Assembly: GCF_004766045.1 (NCBI RefSeq) | Contig: NZ_SPQQ01000003.1 | Location: 186,001 to 250,000 of the forward strand | Length of the DNA: 64,000 bases | Direction: 5' to 3' | DNA from: Desulfosporosinus fructosivorans | GTDB lineage: Bacteria; Bacillota; Desulfitobacteriia; Desulfitobacteriales; Desulfitobacteriaceae | Shown: positions 51,818 to 59,306 of the stretch, in pieces | How the letters are laid out: every line of letters begins with the position of its first letter | How positions within the stretch are numbered: position 1 is the stretch's first letter | The notes under the pieces: generated by a model | The model's input: only the letters and a program-made list of their open reading frames with translations | Databases searched by the model: none | Told to the model about the DNA's origin: nothing | Translations under genes and position numbers: made by a program

Positions 51818-52948
51818 TCATGCACTTGAGGTCGTAGCCAAAGAATTAGGAACAAGAATCGTAATAACATCAGCACTTCCACAGGAACGGCAGGCTTTCG
51901 CGTCTTTCTGGACTTTAATAGTTGGAGGCAAGGGCTTGTGCCCAGTCATCTTCATGCATTTAGAAAGCTTTGACTTAATATTTCGGCTGCAAAGCAGACC
52001 ATAATGTCTGATCTTAACAAATCGATTTGGTAGAACATGAAGAAGGAACCGTCTGGAAAACTCAGCTGCATTAAGAGTCATGACTTTGGACTTATTGCCA
52101 TCCTTATAATCCCTCCAGGAAAAACTCACCGATTGACCGTCAAATGCCAGAATTCTAGAGTTACTAATCGCGACTCTGTGAGTATACCGTCCAAGATAAC
52201 GAACAACATGACCCGGAGATTTAAACGGTTTCTTGCAAAAAACAACCCAATTTTTGTTGTATAATATGTTGATAAGAGAAAGGAAATTGCTTCTTAACGC
52301 AAGTTTGGTAGCCTCGTTAAAGAACGCAATTTCCCCATTGTTATAGGCCTTTTTTAAAAGGTCAAGAAATTTTCCTTTGAACTTTCTCGAAACAACTTTA
52401 ACAGGGATAAAAAACTTCTTACGAGAACGGACGAAACGAAGTCCATCGTTGGAAAGTCCCCCGCCAGGGACAATACAATGAACGTGGGGATGGAATGAGA
52501 GATTTTGTCCCCACGTATGGAGGACCGTGGTGGCTCCAATCGTAGCACCGAGATATTTAGGGTCTTTAGCTAGTTCCATCAACGTATGTCCTGCAGATTT
52601 AATTAAAAGGGAATAAAGAAGTTTCTGATTTTACAAAACAAGGCTGTTAAGTTCATGCGGGATTGTAAAAACAACGTGGAAGTAACCGACAGGTAAAAGT
52701 TTGGACATTTGAGCCTCAACCCATTCTTCCTGAACAGAATGTTGGCATTTTGGACAATTTCTGTTACGGCAGGAATTGAAGGAAACGTCGGTTGAGCCAC
52801 ATTCCTTACACACTTGGGCATGGGAACCCAGTGCTGAGGTTCTGCAAAGTCGAATCATATGAAAGGCTTTTGCCTGATCAGGAGAAAGAGGCTTAAGCTT
52901 GACATGTTTAAAAATATCCTGAAGTTCAGTCAAACGAATCACGCCCAT
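51818..52948 (-). pseudogene. IS91-family HUH transposase with internal stop
   Basis: The Cys4 N-terminus (CKECGSTDVSFNSCRNRNC) and VGYFHVVFTIPHELNSLVL reach a TAA at 52633. The same frame continues NQKLLYSLLIKSAGHTLMEL and on through the HUH motif LSFHPHVHCIVPGGGLS, then YLGRYTHRVAISNSRI with the likely nucleophile Tyr, and a C-terminal zinc pair CRSCGSADV. One CAA-to-TAA change separates two otherwise intact halves. IS91 elements move by rolling-circle transposition. Confidence 0.88.
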
Positions 52949-53323
52949 CAAGAGGACTTTTAACTGAGGAGATATGTTTCTTTGATAGGTGGAGATAGAT
53001 TGCAGTCGATGCAATATTGGTGTGCCCCATAAGGACTTGGATCGATGCGTTGTGTCAGTATTATTTTCCAGAAGATGAGTTCCAAAGGAATGACGAAGTG
53101 TGTGGATCGTCACAGGCTGCGTAATACCGGCTTTTTTTCTAGCAACTTGAAAGACTGTTTGAGGAGTTTTTGTGGACATGGGTTGACCTTCAATGGGACC
53201 TGGGAAAAGTAGACCGGTGGGTCTGTATTGTTTCCAGTAAAGTCTGAGCAATTTGAGGTTTTCATGAGATAGAATCGTTAAACGATCCTTGTCACCCTTA
53301 CCATGATTAACCCGGATCAACAT
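52949..53323 (-). pseudogene. Tyrosine recombinase of IS91-like copy 2, deleted and frameshifted
   Basis: It begins abruptly at MLIRVNHGKGDKDRLTILSH, which corresponds to the middle of the copy 1 protein; the N-terminal 150 residues are deleted. After HTLRHSFGTHLLENNTD a small insertion shifts the frame, so the frame runs on into the transposase gene. Confidence 0.85.
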
Positions 53324-53443
53324 AAAATATCATCCTTTCTGCATTACAAGTTATTGGCAGAAAGAATGATATCATGGATTATAGACCTTAGTTAATTTGA
53401 GAAAAAGCCACCGCGCAGCGGTTTAGTACAATGTCTCTTATGG

Positions 53444-53623
53444 AGAGCTCCCCATAACCGGCATTCTTTTGCAACCCACCTCTTAGAGAGGGGAACAGAC
53501 CTTAGATATATTCAAGAAATTTTAGGGCACCAAAATTCTAAAACAACGGAGATCTATACCCATGTTTCTAAGAAGAGCATAGGGAATATCCAAAGTCCTT
53601 TAGACTCTTTGGAACTTAATTAG
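53444..53623 (+). pseudogene. C-terminal piece of a tyrosine recombinase
   Basis: [20 protein letters not shown], then [18 protein letters not shown] and SPLDSL. It contains the second catalytic His/Arg region and the nucleophile Tyr (EIYTHV). It begins right at the end of IS91-like copy 2. It is probably the other part of the gene whose N-terminus is at 47573. Confidence 0.85.
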
Positions 53624-53648
53624 CTTAATCGGTTAATGTAGTAAGAAA

Positions 53649-53715
53649 GGGGAATTACCCGAAATTACCTTCGGGTATTCCCCTAAAATGTTAGAATATC
53701 CGAAATTAATTTCGG
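53649..53715. repeat. Two adjacent inverted repeats
   Basis: GGGGAATTACCCGAA (53649-53663) pairs with TTCGGGTATTCCCC (53670-53683), leaving one base unpaired. CCGAAAT-TA-ATTTCGG (53700-53715) is a perfect 16-base palindrome. Both contain CGAA/TTCG and could be a terminator-like or operator region after the integrase fragment. Confidence 0.6.
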
Positions 53716-53800
53716 TAATCCCATAGTTATCGGACATCTAAGCTTTTATAATTCGGGTGGGATCATCTCGGTAAGAACAGAAGGTGGAAAGAAGTAGAAA

Positions 53801-54265
53801 ATGGGAAAAAGTGAGAATGATTCATCCATTCCAAGGCACAAACGAATGAAGAGAACAGAGAGGCTTCAAGCTGGTAGACATTGGCTCCCCACGTACATAG
53901 GGAAAAATATTGTAAGGGGTTATGCTAGGCACTTTGCAGTAGATTTACTTTGTGCAGTTAAGGAATTGGAAATGTTGGGTCATCAGTTTAAGCCTGAGTA
54001 TGTTGATCAATTGAAGCGGGCTATTGCAGTCCAAATAGAGCAAAATCAAGAACGGAAAAAGTTGAAAGCGGAGCAGGAAATGTTTACATCGTCTGAATCT
54101 GATGATCAATTTTGTTACATAGCGGGATATACATCTAGCGGTGCACCTTATGGAGTAACATGGGAAGAGATGGATGCCAATGAACATTGGGATGAAAACT
54201 ATTTAGACGTAGGTCCACTAGAAAACAGGGATGAGACTGATGAAGAAGATGATATCCCATTCTGA
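53801..54265 (+). CDS. Conserved hypothetical protein
   Basis: 154 residues. Basic N-terminus (HKRMKRTERLQAGRHWLPTY), a helical middle (YARHFAVDLLCAVKELEMLG) and a C-terminal motif YIAGYTSSGAPYGVTWEEMD with an acidic tail. Similar proteins are common in Bacilli and Clostridia, often near cassettes and mobile DNA; no function is known to me. It is followed by the first cassette-type element at 54309. Confidence 0.7.
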   Translation: MGKSENDSSIPRHKRMKRTERLQAGRHWLPTYIGKNIVRGYARHFAVDLLCAVKELEMLGHQFKPEYVDQLKRAIAVQIEQNQERKKLKAEQEMFTSSESDDQFCYIAGYTSSGAPYGVTWEEMDANEHWDENYLDVGPLENRDETDEEDDIPF

Positions 54266-54308
54266 CAATAAGGAAACGAACGTCTGGGTAGCATTAACCG
54301 ACGTCCGA

Positions 54309-54384
54309 CAACAGCGGGTTTCCAAAATTTGAGAGAATATGAAGGTGGTAAGCAGACTTCGGGAACCCGTGAACCGTTATACGA
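54309..54384 (+). repeat. Cassette-boundary element A
   Basis: CGGGTTTCC (54315-54323) pairs with GGGAACCCG (54361-54369). The loop contains GAGAGAATATGAAGGTGGTA. The right edge is CCGTTATACGA (54374-54384). Compare elements B to E. Confidence 0.6.
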
Positions 54385-54424
54385 CCGGCCGCCTTCAGGC
54401 AGTACTTTGAGGGGAGGTAATAAT

Positions 54425-55012
54425 ATGCCAAGATTATTTGGTGAAGAAATTATGCTGCGCGAATACAAAAGAGAAGATTTAAAACATATAAGGAAATGGG
54501 TTAACGATCCGGAAGTCGTCAATAACCTTTCGGACATTTTTCTCCAACCTCATACGTTGGACGCAACAGAGGACTTTCTTAATTCCGTACTAAAAGGCAC
54601 CAGGCAGAATACATACTGTTTTGTTATTGCTGATAAAGAATCAGAAACTTATATTGGGCAAATTGACTTATTCAACATCAATTGGAAAAACCGATATGCA
54701 GAAATAGGTATTGTGATTGGGGAAGAAGTAAATAGAGGAAAAGGGATTGGTGCCGAAGCTCTAAGGGTGTTGCAGGAATTTGCGTTTAATAGGCTCAATA
54801 TGAACCGCCTTGAGATTAAAGTTCATTCATATAACACTCGGGCATATCAATGCTACTTGAAGAGTGGTTTCATAGAGGAAGGAAGATTGAGACAGATCTA
54901 TTATATTCATGGTTCGTATTTTGATACAATTGTTCTTTCGATGCTTAAGAACGAATTTGAAAGCAAGATGCAAGCGCGACCCGTCGTACAACAAGGTGTT
55001 CCCGTAACTTAG
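54425..55012 (+). CDS. GNAT acetyltransferase (RimJ/RimL type)
   Basis: 195 residues from the ATG at 54425 (GAGGGGAGG upstream). GNAT fold with EIGIVIGEEVNRGKGIGAEA as the acetyl-CoA P-loop (R-G-K-G-I-G) and the closing motif NMNRLEIKVHSYNTRAYQCY. The last dozen residues (ARPVVQQGVPVT) are encoded by the left arm of element B, suggesting that the gene ends inside the cassette boundary. Substrate unknown; such cassettes often carry resistance-type acetyltransferases. Confidence 0.88.
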   Translation: MPRLFGEEIMLREYKREDLKHIRKWVNDPEVVNNLSDIFLQPHTLDATEDFLNSVLKGTRQNTYCFVIADKESETYIGQIDLFNINWKNRYAEIGIVIGEEVNRGKGIGAEALRVLQEFAFNRLNMNRLEIKVHSYNTRAYQCYLKSGFIEEGRLRQIYYIHGSYFDTIVLSMLKNEFESKMQARPVVQQGVPVT

Positions 55013-55063
55013 CCAATATGAATGTAGTATGGCGCTACGGGAACACCCAGGACGTCTACGACA
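54990..55063 (+). repeat. Cassette-boundary element B
   Basis: GGTGTTCCCGTA (54995-55006) pairs perfectly with TACGGGAACACC (55036-55047). The loop holds CAATATGAATGTAGTATGG. The right edge is GGACGTCTACGA. A short separate hairpin (CGCGCCA/TGGCGCG) follows at 55077-55094. Confidence 0.65.
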
Positions 55064-55129
55064 TATCGTGCACGAACGCGCCATCCATGGCGCGAATAAT
55101 GCTTGGGAATGTGTTATGGAGGAGTAAAG

Positions 55130-55645
55130 ATGGAAATCAGAAAAGCAACAATTGACGATGTTAAAGATATTAGCCGTATTTATGCTTTAAGCTGGAAATT
55201 TGCATATAAAGGGATAATTCCTCAAGCCTACTTAGATGAGCTAAAAGAGGATCATTGGGAATCAGTATTTGTAGATTGGATAAAAGACAATGTTTTAACT
55301 GCAGAGATTGTATTTGAAAACGGTAAGCCAATTGGCTGTGTTGCATATGGAAAATCCAGAGATAAGTCACTCCCAGATTGTGGAGAAATTGTTTCTCTTT
55401 ATTTGTTGCCGGAATATTTCGGCAAAGGATATGGTAATAAGCTGTTAGATTCTGCATTATCAGATTTAAAAGAATCCGGGTATGAAAGCATCTACTTATG
55501 GGTACTAAAGGATAATCCACGGGCAAGACGCTTCTACGAAAAAAATGGGATACGATGTAACAATGATGAATATGTTTTAGAAATTATGGGGGAGCAGCTT
55601 ATTGATGTGCGATATGTTTATTCTTTTAACAGTTGTACTAAATGA
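55130..55645 (+). CDS. GNAT acetyltransferase
   Basis: 171 residues from the ATG at 55130, with GGAGGAG just upstream. It starts MEIRKATIDDVKDISRIYAL. Motif A is GEIVSLYLLPEYFGKGYGNK and motif B is YLWVLKDNPRARRFYEKNG, both standard for GNATs. Substrate unknown. It is the single gene between elements B and C. Confidence 0.9.
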   Translation: MEIRKATIDDVKDISRIYALSWKFAYKGIIPQAYLDELKEDHWESVFVDWIKDNVLTAEIVFENGKPIGCVAYGKSRDKSLPDCGEIVSLYLLPEYFGKGYGNKLLDSALSDLKESGYESIYLWVLKDNPRARRFYEKNGIRCNNDEYVLEIMGEQLIDVRYVYSFNSCTK

Positions 55646-55705
55646 TTATGAAATGAGTTAATAACATCATAGTGTAATCTGGATATCTTTATGTGAATGC
55701 TTAAG

Positions 55706-55727
55706 GCAGCGCCCTTCATGGCGCTGC
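55706..55727 (+). terminator. Small GC-rich hairpin
   Basis: GCAGCGCC-CTTCAT-GGCGCTGC; no T-run. Confidence 0.5.
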
Positions 55728-55752
55728 TGAGTCTGGGGTACGATACGTCGTA

Positions 55753-55827
55753 GAACAGCGAATTGCCGATACTTCGTCAAGATGCATGTGGGCAGGACGC
55801 GTCGGCAATTCGCGGCACGTTATCAGA
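55753..55827 (+). repeat. Cassette-boundary element C
   Basis: GCGAATTGCCGA (55758-55769) pairs perfectly with TCGGCAATTCGC (55802-55813). The right edge is GCACGTTATCAGA. The loop does not share the AATATGAATGTAGTA core of the others. Confidence 0.6.
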
Positions 55828-55862
55828 AATTGCTAGGTCATTAAAGGGGGAGTAGGTTTTTC

Positions 55863-56378
55863 ATGATTGAGAATTCTTCGACGGAAAAACGTCCTCGGTT
55901 AGAAATTCATCGGTCTTTTCTAGAAAATATTTTTGAGATAGGGGCGTTAATTGGAGTAATAGCTTCATTGATTAGTCCTATTCGAGCGTGGTCTTCCTTA
56001 CCTAGCAAAATTCCAGCTCATTACAATATTTATGGGGAGATTGACCGATGGGGATCGAAGGGAGAAATATTCCTGTTAGTTCCCATCATCATTCTTATGT
56101 ACATATTCCTAACTGTATTAAACCATTATCCACACCGATTTAATTACCCATTTGCTATTACTGAGCAAAATGCAGAAGAACAATATCGTTTGGCAAGGTT
56201 AATGGTTCAAGTTCTAAAAGTAGAAGTCATATGGATTTTCTTTTATATTGAATGGATAAGTATTAAAGCTGCAATGAGTAAAGCGATGGGGCTGGGAAAA
56301 GCCTTTATGATTATATCCTTAATATTAGTATTTAGTACGATAGGTGTTTACATCTGGCGGGCGTTTCGGGTCAAATAG
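55863..56378 (+). CDS. DUF1648 membrane protein
   Basis: 171 residues with four membrane segments. WSSLPSKIPAHYNIYGEIDR followed by WGSKGEIFLLVPIII is the DUF1648 signature (as in the SdpI/YwmF group). Some relatives are immunity proteins, but this one lacks the full SdpI domain. It is the single gene between elements C and D. Confidence 0.8.
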   Translation: MIENSSTEKRPRLEIHRSFLENIFEIGALIGVIASLISPIRAWSSLPSKIPAHYNIYGEIDRWGSKGEIFLLVPIIILMYIFLTVLNHYPHRFNYPFAITEQNAEEQYRLARLMVQVLKVEVIWIFFYIEWISIKAAMSKAMGLGKAFMIISLILVFSTIGVYIWRAFRVK

Positions 56379-56412
56379 TCGCTATTGGGTATGACTGCCC
56401 GCAACTCCAGAT

Positions 56413-56490
56413 AGCAGAGGGTTTGGCGACAGCGGAGAGAATATGAATGTAGTAACCCGACGTCGCAAACCCTCGGGACGTTATATGAAA
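56413..56490 (+). repeat. Cassette-boundary element D
   Basis: GAGGGTTTGGCGAC (56417-56430) pairs with GTCGCAAACCCTC (56462-56474), leaving one G unpaired. The loop holds GAGAGAATATGAATGTAGTA followed by ACCCGAC. The right edge is GGGACGTTATATGAAA. Confidence 0.7.
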
Positions 56491-56525
56491 GTCGGCGGAA
56501 CGAAAAAAAAGCAACCTGTTTGAGG

Positions 56526-56804
56526 CTACTTTGATGGGAAAACTTCATCATGGGTTCCGATAATATAAAGAGTGTTTATCTGGTCACTTGCCTCGGACGT
56601 TACTTCGATGATGATCCGTACCGACTTATTGACTCTAATTTCATAGAAGTTATCTGTTCCTTGAATTTTTTTATATCGTAGTGAGGGATGGCTTGGGTCG
56701 GAGATGAATAACTCAATAGATTTCTCTGCTTGTTTCGAAGTCTTAAAGTCAAGTTGCTTAAATTGCTTATCAAATTTTCGAGTAGATTTAAAGCGCCTGG
56801 TCAT
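56526..56804 (-). CDS. RelE/ParE-superfamily toxin
   Basis: 92 residues: TRRFKSTRKFDKQFKQLDFK, then SLRYKKIQGTDNFYEIRVNK and VRIIIEVTSEAS. The fold is that of RelE/YafQ-type mRNA interferases. It overlaps the upstream antitoxin gene by 4 bp. It lies between boundary elements D and E but on the opposite strand. Confidence 0.85.
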   Translation of the reverse strand: MTRRFKSTRKFDKQFKQLDFKTSKQAEKSIELFISDPSHPSLRYKKIQGTDNFYEIRVNKSVRIIIEVTSEASDQINTLYIIGTHDEVFPSK

Positions 56805-57085
56805 TGTTTAATACCGTCAAGAAATTGATTAACGGAATTAAACTCACGAACGTTACCGGAATCAACATCGTTTTTGGCCTCGAGCATATCATTTTGGACT
56901 TTATCAGACCAAAAGTATGCTTGGCTAGAAGGAACAAGTTTCATAGGTTCAATGATAATTTTATTGTTCTCCATCCTAATGTCGAGTACATCGCCTTCAT
57001 TGATATTAAGTTGTTCACGGATATCTCTGGGAAGGCTTATGAGGTTTCGTTTTTGAACGAAAATTTTATGGGAGTCAATTGACAT
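56801..57085 (-). CDS. AbrB/MazE-type antitoxin
   Basis: 94 residues from the ATG at 57085 behind AGAGGTG; a GTG three codons upstream overlaps this site. The N-terminal swapped-hairpin DNA-binding domain reads KIFVQKRNLISLPRDIREQL and then EGDVLDIRMENNKIII. The acidic C-terminus should cover the toxin. A TATAGT-like box lies about 30 bp upstream in an AT-rich region. Confidence 0.88.
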   Translation of the reverse strand: MSIDSHKIFVQKRNLISLPRDIREQLNINEGDVLDIRMENNKIIIEPMKLVPSSQAYFWSDKVQNDMLEAKNDVDSGNVREFNSVNQFLDGIKQ

Positions 57086-57202
57086 GATTATCACCTCTTT
57101 AATGTTTTGTTATTATAGTATATGCGTTATTACGTAATATTGCTAGTGAAAAGAGAGCTGTTTTAGTCAGGTATTCCTCTGGAGCGCCGACCTTCATATA
57201 AA

Positions 57203-57248
57203 CAGAGGGTTTAGCAACATCGGAGAGAATCTGAATGTAATAACCCGA
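57203..57248 (+). repeat. Cassette-boundary element E (partial)
   Basis: The left arm GAGGGTTTAGCAAC (57205-57218) and loop GAGAGAATCTGAATGTAATA plus ACCCGA closely match element D, but the right arm and edge are missing. It looks like the broken end of the array. Confidence 0.65.
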
Positions 57249-57284
57249 ACATAACCAATGTACTTACTATTGAATTTTCGATTG

Positions 57285-57590
57285 ATGTCGCCTAAGATAT
57301 TTGCACTTCAAGAAAGAGAGAATACGAAGGTCCAAATGCTGGAGGCAGGCTTTTCACTGATCAAAACATGCGGGATGACACATGCTTCGGTAGAGAAAGT
57401 TACGAATGCAGTTGGTGGAGGAAGGTACCCATTCGGAACTGATTGCGAAAAAAGGATTGTATGAGAGATTATATGACGTTCAGCAGCAAAGCCTAGGATG
57501 GAGTCTTTAAAGGAACCCGACAGGGGAGGAGCTTTTGAGGATGTTTTCCACCAGACTATAATCCAGAATTGGAGGGACTTTGAAGAGTAA
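57285..57590 (+). pseudogene. TetR-family regulator remnant
   Basis: ATG at 57285: TKVQMLEAGFSLIKTCGMTH and ASVEKVTNAVG form the first helices of a TetR DNA-binding domain. The frame then breaks. Another frame resumes with ELIAKKGLYERLYDVQQQSL and reaches a stop near 57588. Not functional. Confidence 0.7.
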
Positions 57591-57629
57591 AAGCCATGAA
57601 ACTGATCAGTAGAATCAGCTGCATGGCTT
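57589..57629 (+). terminator. GCCATGAAACTG-type hairpin
   Basis: AAAAGCCATGAAACTGAT pairs with ATCAGCTGCATGGCTT, with two mismatches. Same family as 31597. Confidence 0.7.
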
Positions 57630-57640
57630 CAAGCATCAAC

Positions 57641-57949
57641 TTATTTATTTTTTAGCGACTCAATCTCTTCTTCAACTTCCTGAGCGCCTTCCATATAGAA
57701 TTTCTCTTCGTCGGGAGCTAACTCTTTTAATAGTCTAAGAAACTCTCCGGCGTGGACCTTTTCTTCATCGGCAATATCCGTTAATACCTCAATCGCTAAT
57801 TTGTTGTCCGTTGATTCGGCTAACTGCATATACAATTGGATCGCTTCATATTCCGCGGAAATCATAAATCTAATTGCTCTAATTAATTCTTGTTCAGTCA
57901 ATTTGCGGTCTTTTGCAAGCCCTGAAAATGAATTTCCAAAATCCGGCAT
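57641..57949 (-). CDS. Encapsulated-ferritin-like (EncFtn) protein
   Basis: 102 residues. LTEQELIRAIRFMISAEYEA followed by IQLYMQLAES and LTDIADEEKVHAGEFLRLLK matches the compact two-helix ferritin family, with ferroxidase Glu residues and the ExxH pair in EEKVHAGE. Members usually fill encapsulin shells and carry a C-terminal targeting peptide. Here the end is EEEIESLKNK, without an obvious targeting peptide, and no encapsulin gene lies in the window. Confidence 0.82.
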   Translation of the reverse strand: MPDFGNSFSGLAKDRKLTEQELIRAIRFMISAEYEAIQLYMQLAESTDNKLAIEVLTDIADEEKVHAGEFLRLLKELAPDEEKFYMEGAQEVEEEIESLKNK

Positions 57950-58125
57950 AAATAGATACCTCCTTATTTTATATAACTATCATTGTATTTTTGTAGGAAC
58001 AATTTGTCAATCTTAATGCCCTATCTTATTCGGTCACTTAGGTTTAGTGGGTGGCTTAAAGGTGGACTCCCATATTAAACGCATGATGCTGACCCTAAGC
58101 TAAAAGAGGTAGGCTGGGGTGTAGG

Positions 58126-58314
58126 TTAAAAACTTTCTAAGATAATACGGTGATTGAGAAGGGTCATTTCTTTAATTTTGGCTTTAATAAATATTTGCTT
58201 TCCGAAAATATCCATTAGTTTAAGGCCATCTTCACAGGGCTCAATGGTATCAACCGACTCCATGAGCATTACTTCGTTTTCTCCATCTTTGAGAAAGGCA
58301 TTTGATTCACACAT
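58126..58314 (-). CDS. CooT family nickel-binding protein
   Basis: 62 residues: MCESNAFLKDGENEVMLMES, EPCEDGLKLMDIFGKQIFIK, ending EMTLLNHRIILE. CooT dimers bind one nickel through the N-terminal Cys2 and take part in CO dehydrogenase maturation in Rhodospirillum. Many anaerobes carry copies away from CODH, as here. GAAGGAG lies upstream. Confidence 0.88.
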   Translation of the reverse strand: MCESNAFLKDGENEVMLMESVDTIEPCEDGLKLMDIFGKQIFIKAKIKEMTLLNHRIILESF

Positions 58315-58405
58315 TGTACTTAGCTCCTTCTTTTAAGAATTATAAAAGCTTTACCAGAACAAGTCTATAAGTCGTTGCCTGGGAAAGGCTCAATTTAAGT
58401 TAAGG

Positions 58406-58455
58406 TCAGACCTAATAATATTGTGACGGTCAGATCAAAATATTATTAGGTCTGA
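58406..58455. terminator. 17-bp perfect hairpin
   Basis: TCAGACCTAATAATATT (58406-58422) pairs with AATATTATTAGGTCTGA (58439-58455) around a 16-base loop. It is upstream of cooT on its minus strand, so it could affect CooT expression or end another transcript. Confidence 0.6.
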
Positions 58456-58626
58456 TGTTTCTGTAAGGATCCAAACTTTCCTTAAGGATTATGAGTCGAC
58501 ATTTCCACACGTAAGATGCAGGAAGAAGTTGAGGGTATTTTGGAACGCGAAATTCATTGCTTTGCAAACTATGGAAAGACAGCTGGCATGGGCTTATATG
58601 CCAATAATCACCTCCTTCGAAAAATG

Positions 58627-58690
58627 AAAAAGACCATGGAAAGTATGACCAGACTTAATGTCAGGTCAAGACCTCCATGGTCTCGTTTTT
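58627..58690. terminator. GACCATGG-type hairpin
   Basis: AGACCATGGA (58631-58640) pairs with TCCATGGTCT (58674-58683), with A-rich and T-rich flanks. Member of the dispersed family. Confidence 0.75.
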
Positions 58691-58740
58691 CATAATGAAT
58701 AGTTTACTATGTTAATAATATTCTACAGGCAAGTGTTAAT

Positions 58741-58778
58741 TCCTTCTTTCAAGAAAATAATTTTTTTTGAAAGAAGGA
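58741..58778. terminator. Hairpin before the DUF3102 fragment
   Basis: TCCTTCTTTCAA (58741-58752) pairs with TTGAAAGAAGGA (58767-58778) around an AT-rich loop. Confidence 0.55.
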
Positions 58779-58790
58779 GTAGAGACTTAG

Positions 58791-59027
58791 ATGCTTAGCA
58801 ATGCCATGGAGATCGGTAAGCGCCTGAAGGAGGCCAAGGACCTGCTCCCCCATGGAGAATGGGGTAAATGGCTAGTGGAATCGGTGAGCTATTCCCAGCG
58901 CACAGCCAACAGGCTGATGCAGCTCTTTGAAGAATATGGAGATAAACTATTCGCTTCCGGCGATGACAGCGGCAGCTCAAATTCGTCAGCGCATAAATTA
59001 TGCACCAACCATATTGATGTTACGTAA
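58791..59027 (+). pseudogene. DUF3102 fragment (duplicate of 12681 gene core)
   Basis: 78 codons. MLSNAMEIGKRLKEAKDLLP through QLFEEYGDKLFAS is nearly identical, at DNA level too, to residues 30-95 of the DUF3102 protein at 12681. Both ends are missing, and the C-terminal tail is out of frame. Probably a non-functional duplicate, although AAGGAG lies 11 bases upstream of the ATG. Confidence 0.75.
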
Positions 59028-59064
59028 AATACGTAATATAATTATCAGATGGCAGGTGATGCTA

Positions 59065-59253
59065 ATGAAACGACGGGACCTAGTAAAAAAGCTTGAATCC
59101 GCTGGGTGGTACCTTAAACGTCACGGAGACGAACATGACATATACAAACACGACAACCCAGTTGGAACAAGAAACTCCGTACAAGTCCCAAGACACCGAG
59201 AAATCAACGAAGTGACAGCAAGGCAAATCCTAAAAGATGCGGGGCTGAAATAG
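59065..59253 (+). CDS. hicA: HicA toxin
   Basis: 62 residues from the ATG at 59065 (AGGTG six bases upstream). MKRRDLVKKLESAGWYLKRH and GTRNSVQVPRHREINEVTAR carry the dsRNA-binding-like fold, with the catalytic His in the KRHGDEH segment. HicA is an mRNA-cleaving toxin neutralised by HicB. It is directly followed by hicB. Confidence 0.9.
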   Translation: MKRRDLVKKLESAGWYLKRHGDEHDIYKHDNPVGTRNSVQVPRHREINEVTARQILKDAGLK

Positions 59254-59306
59254 ACCCCATCTCAAGGATCTATCAATAGATAAAAAATAATAAAGGAGGC
59301 AACGCT

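Larger units (their letters stand above)
51790..53433 (-). mobile_element. IS91-like element copy 2
   Basis: Carries a broken tyrosine recombinase gene and a nearly full IS91-family transposase gene interrupted by one ochre codon. It shares the hairpin-bearing right end with copy 1. Relative to copy 1 about 450 bp of the recombinase gene is deleted. The left edge is estimated. Confidence 0.8.
58315..58790. other. Gap with hairpins and a short ORF
   Basis: A 59-codon frame at 58516-58695 (MQEEVEGILEREIHCFANYG) has no clear ribosome site, and its end runs through a hairpin; it was not recognised. Hairpins lie at 58406, 58627 and 58741. Confidence 0.5.

Noticed and set aside
54309..57248. Calling the cassette run a true integron
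   Set aside because: There is no integron integrase, and the sites have conserved loops and lack clear R''/L''/L'/R' boxes on both sides. Reported only as attC-like.
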